Origin: Nocardioides eburneiflavus
GTDB taxonomy: Bacteria > Actinomycetota > Actinomycetes > Propionibacteriales > Nocardioidaceae
Reading direction: 5' to 3'
DNA: 64,000 bases
Assembly (NCBI RefSeq): GCF_004785795.1
Contig: NZ_SRRO01000001.1
Span: 1,364,001-1,428,000, forward strand
The first letter of the stretch is position 1; each line of letters starts with the position of its first letter. The notes beneath the pieces are model-generated. The model was given only the letters and a program-made list of their open reading frames with translations. It was not told where the DNA came from and did no database searches. Positions 17,852 through 26,664 of the stretch are shown piece by piece. The position numbers were made by a program, and so were the translations under genes.

Positions 17852-18757
17852 GTGGCAGCCGAGCTGAACATCCCCGCAGCCCCCGTCATCGAGGGCACCA
17901 CCCACCTCCACTCCGGCAAGGTCCGTGACCTCTACCGGATCGACGCCGGTGAGCACGAGGGCCGGTTGCTGATGGTCGCCAGCGACCGCATCTCCGCCTA
18001 CGACTTCGTGCTCGACACCACGATCCCGGACAAGGGCGAGATCCTCACCCGGATGTCGCTGTGGTGGTTCGACGAGCTGTCCGGCCTCGTGGGCAACCAC
18101 GTCGTCTCGACCGACGTGCCGGCCTCTGTCGCGGGGCGGGCCGTGGTCTGCGAACAGCTCGACATGTTCCCCGTGGAGTGCGTGGCCCGTGGCTACCTCA
18201 CCGGCTCCGGGCTGCTCGACTACCGGCGTACGGGTCAGGTCTGCGGCATCGCGCTGCCCGCCGGCCTCCAGGACGGCAGCCGCCTCCCCGAGCCGATCTT
18301 CACCCCGGCCACGAAGGCCGACCTGGGCGACCACGACGAGAACGTCGACTACGAGGCGGTCGTCGAGGCGGTCGGCGACGACGCGGCCGCCGAGCTGCGG
18401 ATGCTCACGATGGAGGTCTACGACAAGGCCCACGGCCTCGCCCGCGACCGGGGCATCATCCTGGCTGACACCAAGCTCGAGTTCGGCCGCCGGCCCGAGA
18501 CCGAGGGAGGGGCGACGATCCTCGCCGACGAGGTCCTCACCCCCGACTCGAGCCGCTTCTGGCCGGCCGCGGACTGGCAGCCGGGCCGCGCGCAGGAGTC
18601 CTACGACAAGCAGATCGTGCGCGACTGGCTCACCGGTGAGTCCGGCTGGGACCGCACCTCCGGCGAGGCCCCGCCCCCGCTGCCCGAGGCCGTCGTCGAG
18701 CGCACCCGCGCGCGCTACGTCGAGGCGTACGAGCTGCTCACGGGGGAGTCGTTCTGA
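17852..18757 (+). CDS. purC: SAICAR synthetase
   Basis: A 301-residue enzyme that ligates aspartate to CAIR with ATP. The family motifs [12 protein letters not shown] near the N-terminus, [36 protein letters not shown], and ADTKLEFG are intact. It is of the long form common in actinobacteria. A GTG start with TAGGCT 6 nt upstream implies a leaderless mRNA. Its TGA stop overlaps a possible CTG start of the next gene. Confidence 0.97.
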   Translation: MAAELNIPAAPVIEGTTHLHSGKVRDLYRIDAGEHEGRLLMVASDRISAYDFVLDTTIPDKGEILTRMSLWWFDELSGLVGNHVVSTDVPASVAGRAVVCEQLDMFPVECVARGYLTGSGLLDYRRTGQVCGIALPAGLQDGSRLPEPIFTPATKADLGDHDENVDYEAVVEAVGDDAAAELRMLTMEVYDKAHGLARDRGIILADTKLEFGRRPETEGGATILADEVLTPDSSRFWPAADWQPGRAQESYDKQIVRDWLTGESGWDRTSGEAPPPLPEAVVERTRARYVEAYELLTGESF

Positions 18758-19194
18758 CCACGCGCCGCTTCAGCGCGGACGTCGAGCTCCCGCACTCGGC
18801 GGAGCGGGCCTTCACCTACCTCGTGGACCCCCGCAACCGAGCGGCGTGGCAGTCCAGCCTGCTGTCGGTCGACGTGCCGGCCGACGAGGAGCCCCACCTC
18901 GGCCAGGCCTGGAGCGAGCTCACGGCGGTCGGTGTCCGGCCGCACCTCGTCGTCACCGAGTTCGTGCCGTTCCGCACGTGGGCCGAGCGCGGCACGTGGC
19001 GGGGTGTCGAGGCCACCCTCCGGCTGCGCTTCACCGCGCGCGGCACGGGCTGCCGCGTGCAGGCCGAGGGAGAGGCGACCGGGACCGGGGTGTACGCCGT
19101 CGCCGCGGCCACCTCGGGGCTGCTGGCGGGCCGCGCGATCGCGGCAGACCTCCGAAAGGCCGGTCGCCTCATCGGGGAGCGAACGGACGGGTGA
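18754..19194 (+). CDS. SRPBCC (START-like) family protein, probable CTG start
   Basis: About 146 residues of the polyketide-cyclase/START-like fold. The domain begins right at the purC stop: codons after CTG 18754 read [31 protein letters not shown], the expected first strand and helix. No ATG, GTG or TTG in this frame lies between the upstream purC sequence and GTG 18823, and the latter would delete the first strand. A GGGGGAG ribosome site sits 5 nt before the CTG, and CTGA overlaps the purC stop, so coupled CTG initiation is the best reading. The ligand is unknown. Confidence 0.65.
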   Translation: MTTRRFSADVELPHSAERAFTYLVDPRNRAAWQSSLLSVDVPADEEPHLGQAWSELTAVGVRPHLVVTEFVPFRTWAERGTWRGVEATLRLRFTARGTGCRVQAEGEATGTGVYAVAAATSGLLAGRAIAADLRKAGRLIGERTDG

Positions 19195-19213
19195 CTGCCC
19201 CCACCACCCTGAG

Positions 19214-19219
19214 TAGGTT
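19214..19219 (+). promoter_or_regulatory. -10 element of the acyl-CoA ligase gene (leaderless)
   Basis: TAGGTT ending 6 nt before the ATG at 19226. Confidence 0.5.
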
Positions 19220-19225
19220 GGCCGT

Positions 19226-20800
19226 ATGCCGAACCTCTCCTCCCTCCTCGAAGGCTCCGCACAGGCCTACCCCGACCGTACGGCTGTCGTGCTGGGGGAG
19301 ACCCGCCTGACGTACGCCCAGGTCGACGCCGCCGCCAACCAGGTCGCCAACCTGCTGGTCTCGCGCGGGATCGAGCCGGGCGACAAGGTCGCGCTGAGCT
19401 GCCCGAACCTGCCGTACTTCCCGATCATCTACTACGGGATCCTCAAGGCCGGGGCGACCGTGGTGCCGCTCAACGTCCTGCTCAAGGGCCGCGAGGTGGC
19501 CTACCACCTCGACGACAGCGACGCGAAGGCGTACTTCTGCTTCCAGGGCACGCCCGAGCTCCCCATCGGAGCCGAGGGTCACGCGGGCTTCGAGCAGACC
19601 GACTCGTGCGAGCACTTCTTCCTCATCACCGCCGACCCGGCGGCCGCCTCGCCCATCGAGGGCACCGAGACGCTCGGCCAGGCGCTGCAGGGACAGTCGC
19701 CGACCTTCGAGACGCGTGAGGTCGACGGGGACGACACCGCCGTCATCCTCTACACCTCCGGCACCACCGGCCAGCCCAAGGGCGCCGAGCTGATGCACCG
19801 CAACATGATCTCCAACGCGATGGCCAGCGACGCGCTGTTCGGCGCCGACGCCGACCACCCCGACACCCTGCTGTGCGTGCTCCCGCTGTTCCACTCCTTC
19901 GGCCAGACCGTCATCCAGAACGCCGGCTTCGCCTTCGGCGGAACCGTCGTGCTGCTGCCGCGCTTCGAGGCCGGCCCGGCGCTGGAGCTGATGGACAAGG
20001 AGGGCGTCACGTTCTTCGCCGGCGTCCCGACGATGTACTGGGGGCTCCTCGGCGCCCTCGACGACTCGGGCGTCGACGTGAAGAAGCTCGCCGACACGAT
20101 GCGGGTCGCGGCCGCCGGCGGCTCCGCACTGCCGGTCGAGGTGCACAAGGAGTTCGAGCGCCGGTTCGGCGTCACGATCCTCGAGGGCTACGGCCTCTCC
20201 GAGACCTCGCCGGTGGCCAGCTTCTCGGTCTGGGGCGAGCCCGCGCGGGTCGGCTCGATCGGCAAGCCGATCCCGGGCGTGGAGATGAAGCTGATCAACC
20301 CCGAGCCGGGCGTGCGCGAGGACCTCGAGGACGGCGAGGACCCCGAGCACATGGTCGGTGAGATCGCGATCAAGGGCCCCAACATCATGAAGGGTTACTA
20401 CGGTCGCCCCGACGCCACCGCCGAGGCGATCGTCGACGGCTGGTTCCGCTCCGGCGACCTCGGCCGCAAGGACGCCGACGGCTGGTACTACATCGTCGAC
20501 CGCTCGAAGGACATGATCATCCGCGGCGGCTACAACGTGTACCCCCGGGAGATCGAGGAGGTCCTCCTCACGCACCCCGCCGTGTCGCTCGCGGCGGTGA
20601 TCGGCGTGCCGCACGAGAGCCACGGCGAGGAGATCAAGGCCGTCGTCATCCGCAAGGACGGGGCGACCGTGACCGAGGACGAGCTCGTCGCCTGGGGCAA
20701 GGAGCAGATGGCCGGCTACAAGTACCCGCGCATCGTGGAGTTCGTCGACGCCATGCCGATGACCGCGACCGGCAAGATCCTCAAGCGCGAGCTCAGCTGA
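19226..20800 (+). CDS. Long-chain fatty acid-CoA ligase (AMP-binding)
   Basis: A 524-residue adenylate-forming enzyme that activates a carboxylic acid to acyl-CoA with ATP. Core motifs: YTSGTTGQPKGAEL (P-loop), EGYGLSETSP, SGDLGRKDADGWYYIVDRSKDMIIRGGYNVYPREIE, and the catalytic lysine near the C-terminus in TATGKILKREL. The size fits FadD-type ligases. It starts as a leaderless transcript and ends overlapping a small membrane protein by one base (TGATG). Substrate chain length cannot be deduced. Confidence 0.92.
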   Translation: MPNLSSLLEGSAQAYPDRTAVVLGETRLTYAQVDAAANQVANLLVSRGIEPGDKVALSCPNLPYFPIIYYGILKAGATVVPLNVLLKGREVAYHLDDSDAKAYFCFQGTPELPIGAEGHAGFEQTDSCEHFFLITADPAAASPIEGTETLGQALQGQSPTFETREVDGDDTAVILYTSGTTGQPKGAELMHRNMISNAMASDALFGADADHPDTLLCVLPLFHSFGQTVIQNAGFAFGGTVVLLPRFEAGPALELMDKEGVTFFAGVPTMYWGLLGALDDSGVDVKKLADTMRVAAAGGSALPVEVHKEFERRFGVTILEGYGLSETSPVASFSVWGEPARVGSIGKPIPGVEMKLINPEPGVREDLEDGEDPEHMVGEIAIKGPNIMKGYYGRPDATAEAIVDGWFRSGDLGRKDADGWYYIVDRSKDMIIRGGYNVYPREIEEVLLTHPAVSLAAVIGVPHESHGEEIKAVVIRKDGATVTEDELVAWGKEQMAGYKYPRIVEFVDAMPMTATGKILKRELS

Positions 20801-20985
20801 TGCGCGCGCTCGGGATCGCGCTCGGCGTGCTGATGGTGGCCATGGGCGCGATCTGGACCTTCCAGGGCCTGGGCTACATCGAGGGCAGCGCGATGACCGA
20901 CCAGTCGATCTGGGCGGTCCTCGGCCCGATCCTCGCGGGCTTCGGGGTCGCGCTGGTGATCGTGGCGGCGCGCCGGCGGGAGTGA
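20800..20985 (+). CDS. Small two-helix membrane protein
   Basis: 61 residues, with two hydrophobic segments (about 3-24 and 39-55) separated by a short polar stretch and ending in an arginine cluster. Its ATG shares one base with the ligase stop, so translation is coupled. I do not recognise a named family; similar small proteins occur beside actinobacterial metabolic genes. Confidence 0.7.
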   Translation: MRALGIALGVLMVAMGAIWTFQGLGYIEGSAMTDQSIWAVLGPILAGFGVALVIVAARRRE

Positions 20986-21013
20986 CGTACGGCGTCACCT
21001 GAAATCGGCGGTC

Positions 21014-21068
21014 CTGGGGAACCAGGTGCAGGCCGATCCGCCGGATGCGCCTGCTTGTGGTTCCCCAG
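21014..21068. repeat. Palindrome left of the second DUF559-type gene
   Basis: CTGGGGAACCA (21014-21024) and TGGTTCCCCAG (21058-21068) are perfect inverted arms. An inner GCAGGC/GCCTGC pair and an ATCC/GGAT tip allow a long cruciform. It pairs in type with 22149-22201. Confidence 0.8.
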
Positions 21069-21133
21069 GCGTCGTCCTCCACAGCTGGACGCGCGAGCGC
21101 ATGCAGTGCAGTGCCAGCGGGCATGCCTCGCCC

Positions 21134-22147
21134 ATGTCCGGCTTCCACCCCCGCTGCCCGCCCCCGACCCGGCTCGTCCGTCCGGTCCGGGTCGACCCGG
21201 ACGGAGAATCCGGACCTCGCCGCGGAACTGCCGCCGGCCCGTCCTGGCGGACGACCAGCCATGGCTTCGTGGTCCCCGCCGACGTGCCGCAGACCGTCGA
21301 GCAGCGCATCCTCGAAGCGGCCGTACATCTTCCCGAGGGCGGGATGGTCACCGGCTGGGGTGCGCTCCGGCTCGCCGGTGCCGCCTACGTCGACGGCTTC
21401 GCCGGGCGGAAGCCACGACCGGTGCCGGTCCTGCTGCCGCACACCTCCCGCATCCGTGGACCGGGGGTCCTGGTCGAACGCACGCGGGGTCGGCTCCCGG
21501 ACCCGGTCGTCAGGCACGGTGTGCCATGCGCGCCCAGTGAGATCGCGCTGCTGCACGAGCTCAGGCGCGCATCGTCTGCGCGGGCGGCCGGGGTCATGGT
21601 CGACATGGCGCTCGCGGCGGGTGTCATCGACCTCGAGCGGGCACGTCACGTCGCCACGACGCGACGCCAGTCCCCCGCAGCGGCGTACGCCCTCGAGCGG
21701 GCGTGCGCCGGGTGCCGCTCGCCCAAGGAGTCGGAGATGCTGCAGGTCTGGGAGTCGGACGTCGGGTTCCCTCGACCGCTCATGAACCGCGAGGTGCTCG
21801 ACCTGTCCGGCCGGTTGCTCGCTGTCGTCGACCTGCTCGAGGTCGAGTCCGGCACCTACGGCGAGTACAACGGTGCCTCGCACCGCAACCGCGAGCGTCA
21901 GCGCCGTGACGAGGCGCGGGCGGACGCGCTGCGGGGCGTAGGGCTCGAGGGGTTCGTCCTCGTCGCGGGTGACTCCGAGCGCGTCTGGCGGGAGCGGATG
22001 GCCTCGGCTCGCGAGCGAGCGCTGTGGCTGCCTGAGGAGCGGCGGCGGTGGCGGCTGGGCGCCTTCGTCCCCGCACCGCCGTTGCCGGACACGGAGGAGG
22101 CCGCCCTCGACGCGATCATGCTCGAGCACTACCGCTCGCTGGAGTGA
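21134..22147 (+). CDS. DUF559-type PD-(D/E)XK nuclease-like protein
   Basis: 337 residues from ATG 21134; an in-frame ATG at 21026 lies inside the flanking palindrome and is less likely. The N-terminal half contains TVEQRILEAAVHLPEGGMVTGWGALRLAGA, an AbiEi-like helical segment. The C-terminal domain (about 195-290) has a SPKESEMLQVW helix, Asp233 in VVDLL and Glu243 in YGEYNG, followed by RQRRDEARADALRGVGLEGFVLV. This is the same D...E-x-[NE]-G pattern as the protein at 4715-5767. It is bracketed by palindromes sharing GGGGAAC half-sites. The nuclease role is inferred and no partner toxin gene is present. Confidence 0.7.
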   Translation: MSGFHPRCPPPTRLVRPVRVDPDGESGPRRGTAAGPSWRTTSHGFVVPADVPQTVEQRILEAAVHLPEGGMVTGWGALRLAGAAYVDGFAGRKPRPVPVLLPHTSRIRGPGVLVERTRGRLPDPVVRHGVPCAPSEIALLHELRRASSARAAGVMVDMALAAGVIDLERARHVATTRRQSPAAAYALERACAGCRSPKESEMLQVWESDVGFPRPLMNREVLDLSGRLLAVVDLLEVESGTYGEYNGASHRNRERQRRDEARADALRGVGLEGFVLVAGDSERVWRERMASARERALWLPEERRRWRLGAFVPAPPLPDTEEAALDAIMLEHYRSLE

Positions 22148-22148
22148 G

Positions 22149-22201
22149 TGGGGAACGACGTGCACCTGTTCGTGCCCGGGATGGCTGTCGCTCGTTCCCC
22201 A
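22149..22201. repeat. Palindrome right of the second DUF559-type gene
   Basis: TGGGGAACGA (22149-22158) and TCGTTCCCCA (22192-22201) are perfect 10-bp arms. The length and the GGGGAAC...GTTCCCC ends match the palindrome at 21014-21068. It begins 2 nt after the gene's stop. Confidence 0.8.
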
Positions 22202-22279
22202 GCCTCCCCGCAACCGATGGTCTAGACATGCGTGCTTCCACCGATGACGCCCCCGGCGGTCGCCCACCACGATGCCGCC

Positions 22280-23578
22280 ATGACGCGCATCCTCAGACAA
22301 CCAGCCCTAGCCATCGCAGCCACCGCTGCCCTCGTCGTCGGCCTCGCAGGTCCCGCATCCGCGGCCGTCACGGTCAGCGGATCCTCGGTGAACGGTGACG
22401 GCGCCAACGACTTCTTCTCGGTGCTCTGCTCGGGCGGCGTGCTCGGCGCCTCGGGCACCGCGACCACCGGCGACCCGTGTGCCACCCTCCAGAGCCTCGA
22501 CGTCGATCCCGGCGCGGGGACCGACACCCTCAACCTCTCGGCGGTGACCGCTGCGGCGTTCCCGGCGCTCCAGAGCATCTACGTCAACTCCGACGAGAGC
22601 GGCGTCAGTGAGGCCGACAACGTGACGGGCTCGCCGCTGGGCGACCAGCTGTCGGGCGACTTCCTCGACACGATCAGCGGCGGGGGTGGCGACGACATGA
22701 TCGACGGCGCCAACAGCGCCTCCGGCGGCGACGGCGACGACTCGTTCATGAACATCGACTCCATCGCCTCCGGAGGGGCCGGCGACGACCGGTTCATCCA
22801 GTTCACCTCGTCGGGCGGCATCGACGGCGGCCCGGGCACGGACTCCTGGGAGCTCGACTTCGACCAGGCCACGCTGGGCGTCGGTAACGTCACGGCCGCC
22901 TTCACCGTGAACGCCACGGGCCTGACGCTCAACGTCGATGGGATGCCGTCCGCGTCGGTGTCGGCCAGCGGGATCGAGCAGATGTTCGTCACCCTGCTGC
23001 GCCAAGGGACCCAGAGCTATGACGGATCGGGCTTCCCCGGCACCCAGCACGTACGCGGCGTGGCGGGACCGGACACCCTCACCGGAGGCGCCTTCGACGA
23101 CGCGCTGTTCGGCGGCAGCGGCGACGACACGGTCACCGGCGGTGCCGGCGCCGACGTCCTCAACGGCGGTCTAGGCAATGACACCATCCAGGCCCGCGAC
23201 GGCGTCGCGGACCGTGTCGACTGCGGTGACGGCACCGACACGGTCGTCGCCGACGCCGTCGACGCAGTGGTCGGGTGCGAGACCGTGCAGCTGCCGCCGG
23301 TCGTCACGCCGCCGCCGGTCGTGCCCCGGACGAGCAGCATCAAGGGCAAGAAGACCTACGCCAAGCCGGTCGTCGCGAAGTTCGGCTTCACCTCGCCGAC
23401 CGCAGGTGCGACCTTCCAGTGCAAGCTCGACAAGGGCAGGTGGAAGGCGTGCACGTCGCGCCACAAGGTCAAGACCGCCAAGCTCAAGGTCGGCAAGCAC
23501 AAGCTCCAGGTCCGTGCCGTGCTGGCCGGCGTGGCCGACCCCACCCCCTCGGTGAAGAAGTTCAAGGTCACCACCTGA
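22280..23578 (+). CDS. Secreted RTX/hemolysin-type calcium-binding repeat protein
   Basis: 432 residues. A signal peptide (1-29, ending AGPASAA) precedes a beta-roll region with nonapeptide repeats such as GGGGDDMIDG, GGDGDDS, GGSGDDTVTGGAGADVL and GGLGNDTIQ, which bind calcium between turns. After a proline-rich linker (QLPPVVTPPPVVP) comes a C-terminal beta-sandwich-like domain with two cysteines (FQCKLDKGRWKACTSRHK). It would be exported by Sec and lie outside the cell. No protease or lipase domain is seen, so the role may be structural. It stands alone, convergent with the DUF72 gene. Confidence 0.85.
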   Translation: MTRILRQPALAIAATAALVVGLAGPASAAVTVSGSSVNGDGANDFFSVLCSGGVLGASGTATTGDPCATLQSLDVDPGAGTDTLNLSAVTAAAFPALQSIYVNSDESGVSEADNVTGSPLGDQLSGDFLDTISGGGGDDMIDGANSASGGDGDDSFMNIDSIASGGAGDDRFIQFTSSGGIDGGPGTDSWELDFDQATLGVGNVTAAFTVNATGLTLNVDGMPSASVSASGIEQMFVTLLRQGTQSYDGSGFPGTQHVRGVAGPDTLTGGAFDDALFGGSGDDTVTGGAGADVLNGGLGNDTIQARDGVADRVDCGDGTDTVVADAVDAVVGCETVQLPPVVTPPPVVPRTSSIKGKKTYAKPVVAKFGFTSPTAGATFQCKLDKGRWKACTSRHKVKTAKLKVGKHKLQVRAVLAGVADPTPSVKKFKVTT

Positions 23579-23591
23579 CGCACGTCGAGGT

Positions 23592-24423
23592 TCACGCGCC
23601 CCCGGGTGGGATGCCCAACCGCTCCTGGAGGGCCATCGCGTCGAAGGGCGCGTGGACCTTGGCGTCGTTGTCGAAGTAGACGAAGACGTCGAGCCCGTCG
23701 GCCTCCCAGCCCCGCACCTTCTCCGCCCACCGGTCGAGCGCCGCGGCGGAGTAGTCGCTGGCGTAGAGCTCGGTGTCGCCGTGCAGCCGGACGTACGCCA
23801 CGTCGCTGGTCACCTCGTCGAACATCGGCCAGGTGCCGGCGGAGTCGGCCACCACCATCCCGATCCCGTGCGCACGCAGCAGCTCGCAGAACTCGGCCGT
23901 GCGGAAGGACTGGTGCCGCACCTCGAGGACGTGGCGCAGCGGGCGGTCCGCCGGTGTCGCGGTGTCGGCCGGCTCCTTGAGCTTCGACGCGTCGTGGTGG
24001 GCAGCGGCGTACGCCGCGGCGTCCGCGGTGGTGCGCGGCAGCAGGTCGAAGAACGCGGCGAGCCGGTCGGGGTGGAACCCGAGGTTGGGCGGGAGCTGCC
24101 ACAGGAACGGACCGAGCCGGTCGCCGAGCGACAGGACACCGCTCGCCAGGAAGGTGCCGAGCGGGGCCTCGACGTCGACCAGCTTCTTCATGTGGGTGAG
24201 GAAGCGCGGGCCCTTCACGGCGAAGACGAAGTCGGCGGGCACCTCCGCGGCCCACGCCCGCCAGCTCGAGGGTCGCTGCAGGGAGTAGAACGACCCGTTG
24301 ACCTCGACGGACGTGAGCCGCTCGCCCACGTGCGCGAGCTCGCGGCGCTGCGGCAGGCCGCGCGGGTAGAAGACCCCGCCGCCACCCGGCGTACCGCCAG
24401 CCGGAGATGCCGATGTGCGCCAC
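23592..24423 (-). pseudogene. DUF72 family gene with a frameshift near its start
   Basis: DUF72 proteins are TIM-barrel-like and begin IGxSGWxYxxW...FYPxGLPQRxEL. Here GTG 24423 (with GGGAGG 8 nt upstream) starts HIGISGWRYAGWRR. The continuation VFYPRGLPQRRELAHVGERLTSVEVNGSFYSLQRP is in another frame. One extra base, or two missing, in the G/C-rich run at 24374-24384 explains it. The remaining ~260 codons are intact and family-like, to a normal end at 23592. Either a recent mutation or an assembly error; codon use downstream shows no decay. Function of the family is uncertain. Confidence 0.8.
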
Positions 24424-24556
24424 CTGCCGTCCCTCCCGTCGCGAGCCTCCGTCCCACTGGCGTACCCGATGTCCACACAGCCGATGCCCCGGGTTTCGCC
24501 GACGGGTCACCGGGTATCCCTCACCTGACCGCGACGACGCGACCGGAGGACTGCCG

Positions 24557-24907
24557 ATGTACACCGTGCCCGAACAGCTCTCGGAGCTCGCCGGCACCTG
24601 CCTGAGCGCTTCGCAGGACGTCACCGACGCCTGGGCAGGCGCTCTCGGCGCCCTCGCCCTGGGCGCCGGCGCGGCCGGCAACACTGCCGGTGGCGGCAGC
24701 TTCCTGGGGGCCCATGCCACCGCGACCGAGTCGGCCGACCTGGCCCTCGGCCGCTGTGCGGCGGTGCTCGAGCAGGACATGGACGACCTCTACGCCGTCG
24801 CGTTCGACATGACCACCACCGACGAGACCACTGCAGCCACGCACCGGGCCGTTGCGGCTGGTCTCGACGGCGGAGCCCGACGGGCCGACGGCAGGACTCC
24901 GCGATGA
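24557..24907 (+). CDS. ESX/EspC-like small protein (type VII-associated)
   Basis: A 116-residue, mostly helical, alanine-rich protein. It aligns by eye with the 117-residue product of 31936-32289 (P..L.ELA, D.WA.AL, AHATATESAD/ASYADALADAG, AVLEQDMDDLY/ADALQMGIAGL). The size and pattern resemble EspC-type or WXG100-superfamily partners of type VII secretion substrates. It overlaps the next gene by ATGA, so the two are made together. No ESX core ATPase gene is in the window, so secretion is inferred. Confidence 0.6.
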   Translation: MYTVPEQLSELAGTCLSASQDVTDAWAGALGALALGAGAAGNTAGGGSFLGAHATATESADLALGRCAAVLEQDMDDLYAVAFDMTTTDETTAATHRAVAAGLDGGARRADGRTPR

Positions 24908-26664
24908 GCGGCGCCGGCGTCTGGGACCTTGCTGCGAGGCCGGACGCGCTCGACGCCGCAGCGCAGGCGTGGCTCGGGATGGCCGAGCGCGTGGACGAGG
25001 CCGCGACCTCGGTGAACAACCGTGCCAGTGGCGTGCTCGGCTCGTGGGAGGGCGAGAGCGCGACCTCGTACGACGCCCACCGACGGACGCTGGTGACCTC
25101 CGTCGACGAGGCCACCAACTCCGCGGCACGGGTGTCGACCGCGCTGCAGCGTGCCGCGGGCTCGCTGCGCAAGGCGCAGGCCGACCTCGACGCGTCCTGG
25201 GCGAGCGTCTCCGACATCCCCTCCGTCGTCGGAGGCGGGACCGTGACCTTCCAGCCACGTGACGACGCCGAGGCGACTCGCGCCCGTACGGCCATCGACC
25301 GCGCCGACGAGGTCCGGGCCAGGCTCGACGCCGAGCTCGCCGAGGACGCAGCCGCGTTGACCGCGGCCACCGAGCTCTGGGAGCAGACGGCCGCGCAGTG
25401 GGCGTCGATCGCGGACGGCAGCACCGACGGGTTCACCGTCCCGTCCGGGTCCGGTGACGTCGGGATCATCGTCGTCGGCGACCGCGTGATCGTGAACGGC
25501 ACCGACGGCGACGACGACATCTCGGTCACCGTCGACCCGGTCACCGGGGAGCAGACCGTCGTGGTCAACGGCGTCGCCCACACCGTCCCCGCAGGCCAGG
25601 AGGTCGTGGTCCGCGGCGGCGACGGCAACGACACGATCACGGTGCCGCACGGCGGCGGGATCAGCTTCACCCTGATCGGCAGCAGCGGTCGCGACGACCT
25701 CACCGGCGGCGACGGCGACGGCGACGACACCCTCCTCGGCCTCGACGACGACGACAACATCGACGCCGGCGCGGGCGATGATCGCGTGTCGGGCGGGGCC
25801 GGCCAGGACTACCTCAACGGGCAGGGCGGCGACGACCGGGTCTCCGGCGGCGAGGGACGCGACACCCTCTACGGGCTCGGTGACGACGACACCCTGAGCG
25901 GCGGCGCCGAGCAGGACTACCTCGAGGGCGGCACCGGCAACGACGCCCTGTCCGGTGGGCACGGCGGCGACGTGCTCTCCGGTGGCGACGGCGACGACAC
26001 CCTCCACGGTGGCGCCGGCGCCGACGTCTCCTACGCCGGGCGCGGCACCGACACCACCCACGGCGGCACCGGGCCCGACACCGCCAACAGCGAGGCCGGC
26101 GACGCCCATTACGGTGTCGAGTCCACCGTCACCATCGAGATCCCCGACGGCCTCGCCGGCATCCGCATCGAGGGGAGCCCGGAGTTCGTCGAGCGGGTCG
26201 AGGCCGACCTGCAGCTGCTCGCGAGCTCGCCCGAGGGCCAGCAGATGATCGCGAACCTCCAGCAGCACATCGAGGACGGCCCCGACACGCTGACCATCCG
26301 CGAGTACCACAACCCCGCCGACCCCGACAACAGCACGGCGTCGACCGACGGCACGAACTCCGTGATCAACTACAACACCCGGCTCGACGACTTCCGCGGG
26401 GCGCCGCCGGTGGTGGTGCTCTACCACGAGTTCGCGCACGTCTACGACTACATGAACGACACCTTCGACTCGACGACCTACTCCGGCGACGACACGACGG
26501 ACCACGGCATCCGGCAGGGCGAGCGCCAGGCCACCGGTCTGCCGATCGACCACGACCACGACCCGTCGACGCCCGAGGTCATCGACCCCGACCACGACCT
26601 CGGGCTCACCGAGAACGGACTGCGCGACGAGATGGGCCTGCCCGACCGTGAGCACTACGGCTGA
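24904..26664 (+). CDS. WXG-like + RTX + M91-type zinc metallopeptidase effector protein
   Basis: 586 residues in three parts. Residues 1-150 are a helical WXG-like module (SWEGESATSYDAHRRTL, WASVSDIPSV) related to the N-terminus of 32274-33485. Residues about 225-395 are RTX-type glycine/aspartate repeats (GGAGDDRVSGG style). The C-terminal domain has HEFAH at 508-512 and the closing block [17 protein letters not shown], matching the M91 (NleD-type) effector peptidase family. It is a plausible secreted proteolytic toxin or cell-surface protease. It is preceded by an EspC-like gene (4-base overlap) and followed by a lipoprotein gene (17-base overlap). The target is unknown. Confidence 0.75.
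   Translation: MSGAGVWDLAARPDALDAAAQAWLGMAERVDEAATSVNNRASGVLGSWEGESATSYDAHRRTLVTSVDEATNSAARVSTALQRAAGSLRKAQADLDASWASVSDIPSVVGGGTVTFQPRDDAEATRARTAIDRADEVRARLDAELAEDAAALTAATELWEQTAAQWASIADGSTDGFTVPSGSGDVGIIVVGDRVIVNGTDGDDDISVTVDPVTGEQTVVVNGVAHTVPAGQEVVVRGGDGNDTITVPHGGGISFTLIGSSGRDDLTGGDGDGDDTLLGLDDDDNIDAGAGDDRVSGGAGQDYLNGQGGDDRVSGGEGRDTLYGLGDDDTLSGGAEQDYLEGGTGNDALSGGHGGDVLSGGDGDDTLHGGAGADVSYAGRGTDTTHGGTGPDTANSEAGDAHYGVESTVTIEIPDGLAGIRIEGSPEFVERVEADLQLLASSPEGQQMIANLQQHIEDGPDTLTIREYHNPADPDNSTASTDGTNSVINYNTRLDDFRGAPPVVVLYHEFAHVYDYMNDTFDSTTYSGDDTTDHGIRQGERQATGLPIDHDHDPSTPEVIDPDHDLGLTENGLRDEMGLPDREHYG

Noticed and set aside
21026..21133. Longer N-terminus for the second DUF559-type protein
   Set aside because: It begins inside the palindrome, and the added residues are cysteine- and proline-rich, unlike the conserved start at 21134.
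19169..22300. 1043-codon minus-strand open frame across the acyl-CoA ligase and DUF559 genes
   Set aside because: Covers three convincing plus-strand genes and two palindromes; no ribosome site or motif.
25700..26100. Repetitive DNA in the effector gene considered as a CRISPR or tandem array
   Set aside because: The periodicity is that of RTX nonapeptide codons in frame; no constant repeat or unique spacers.
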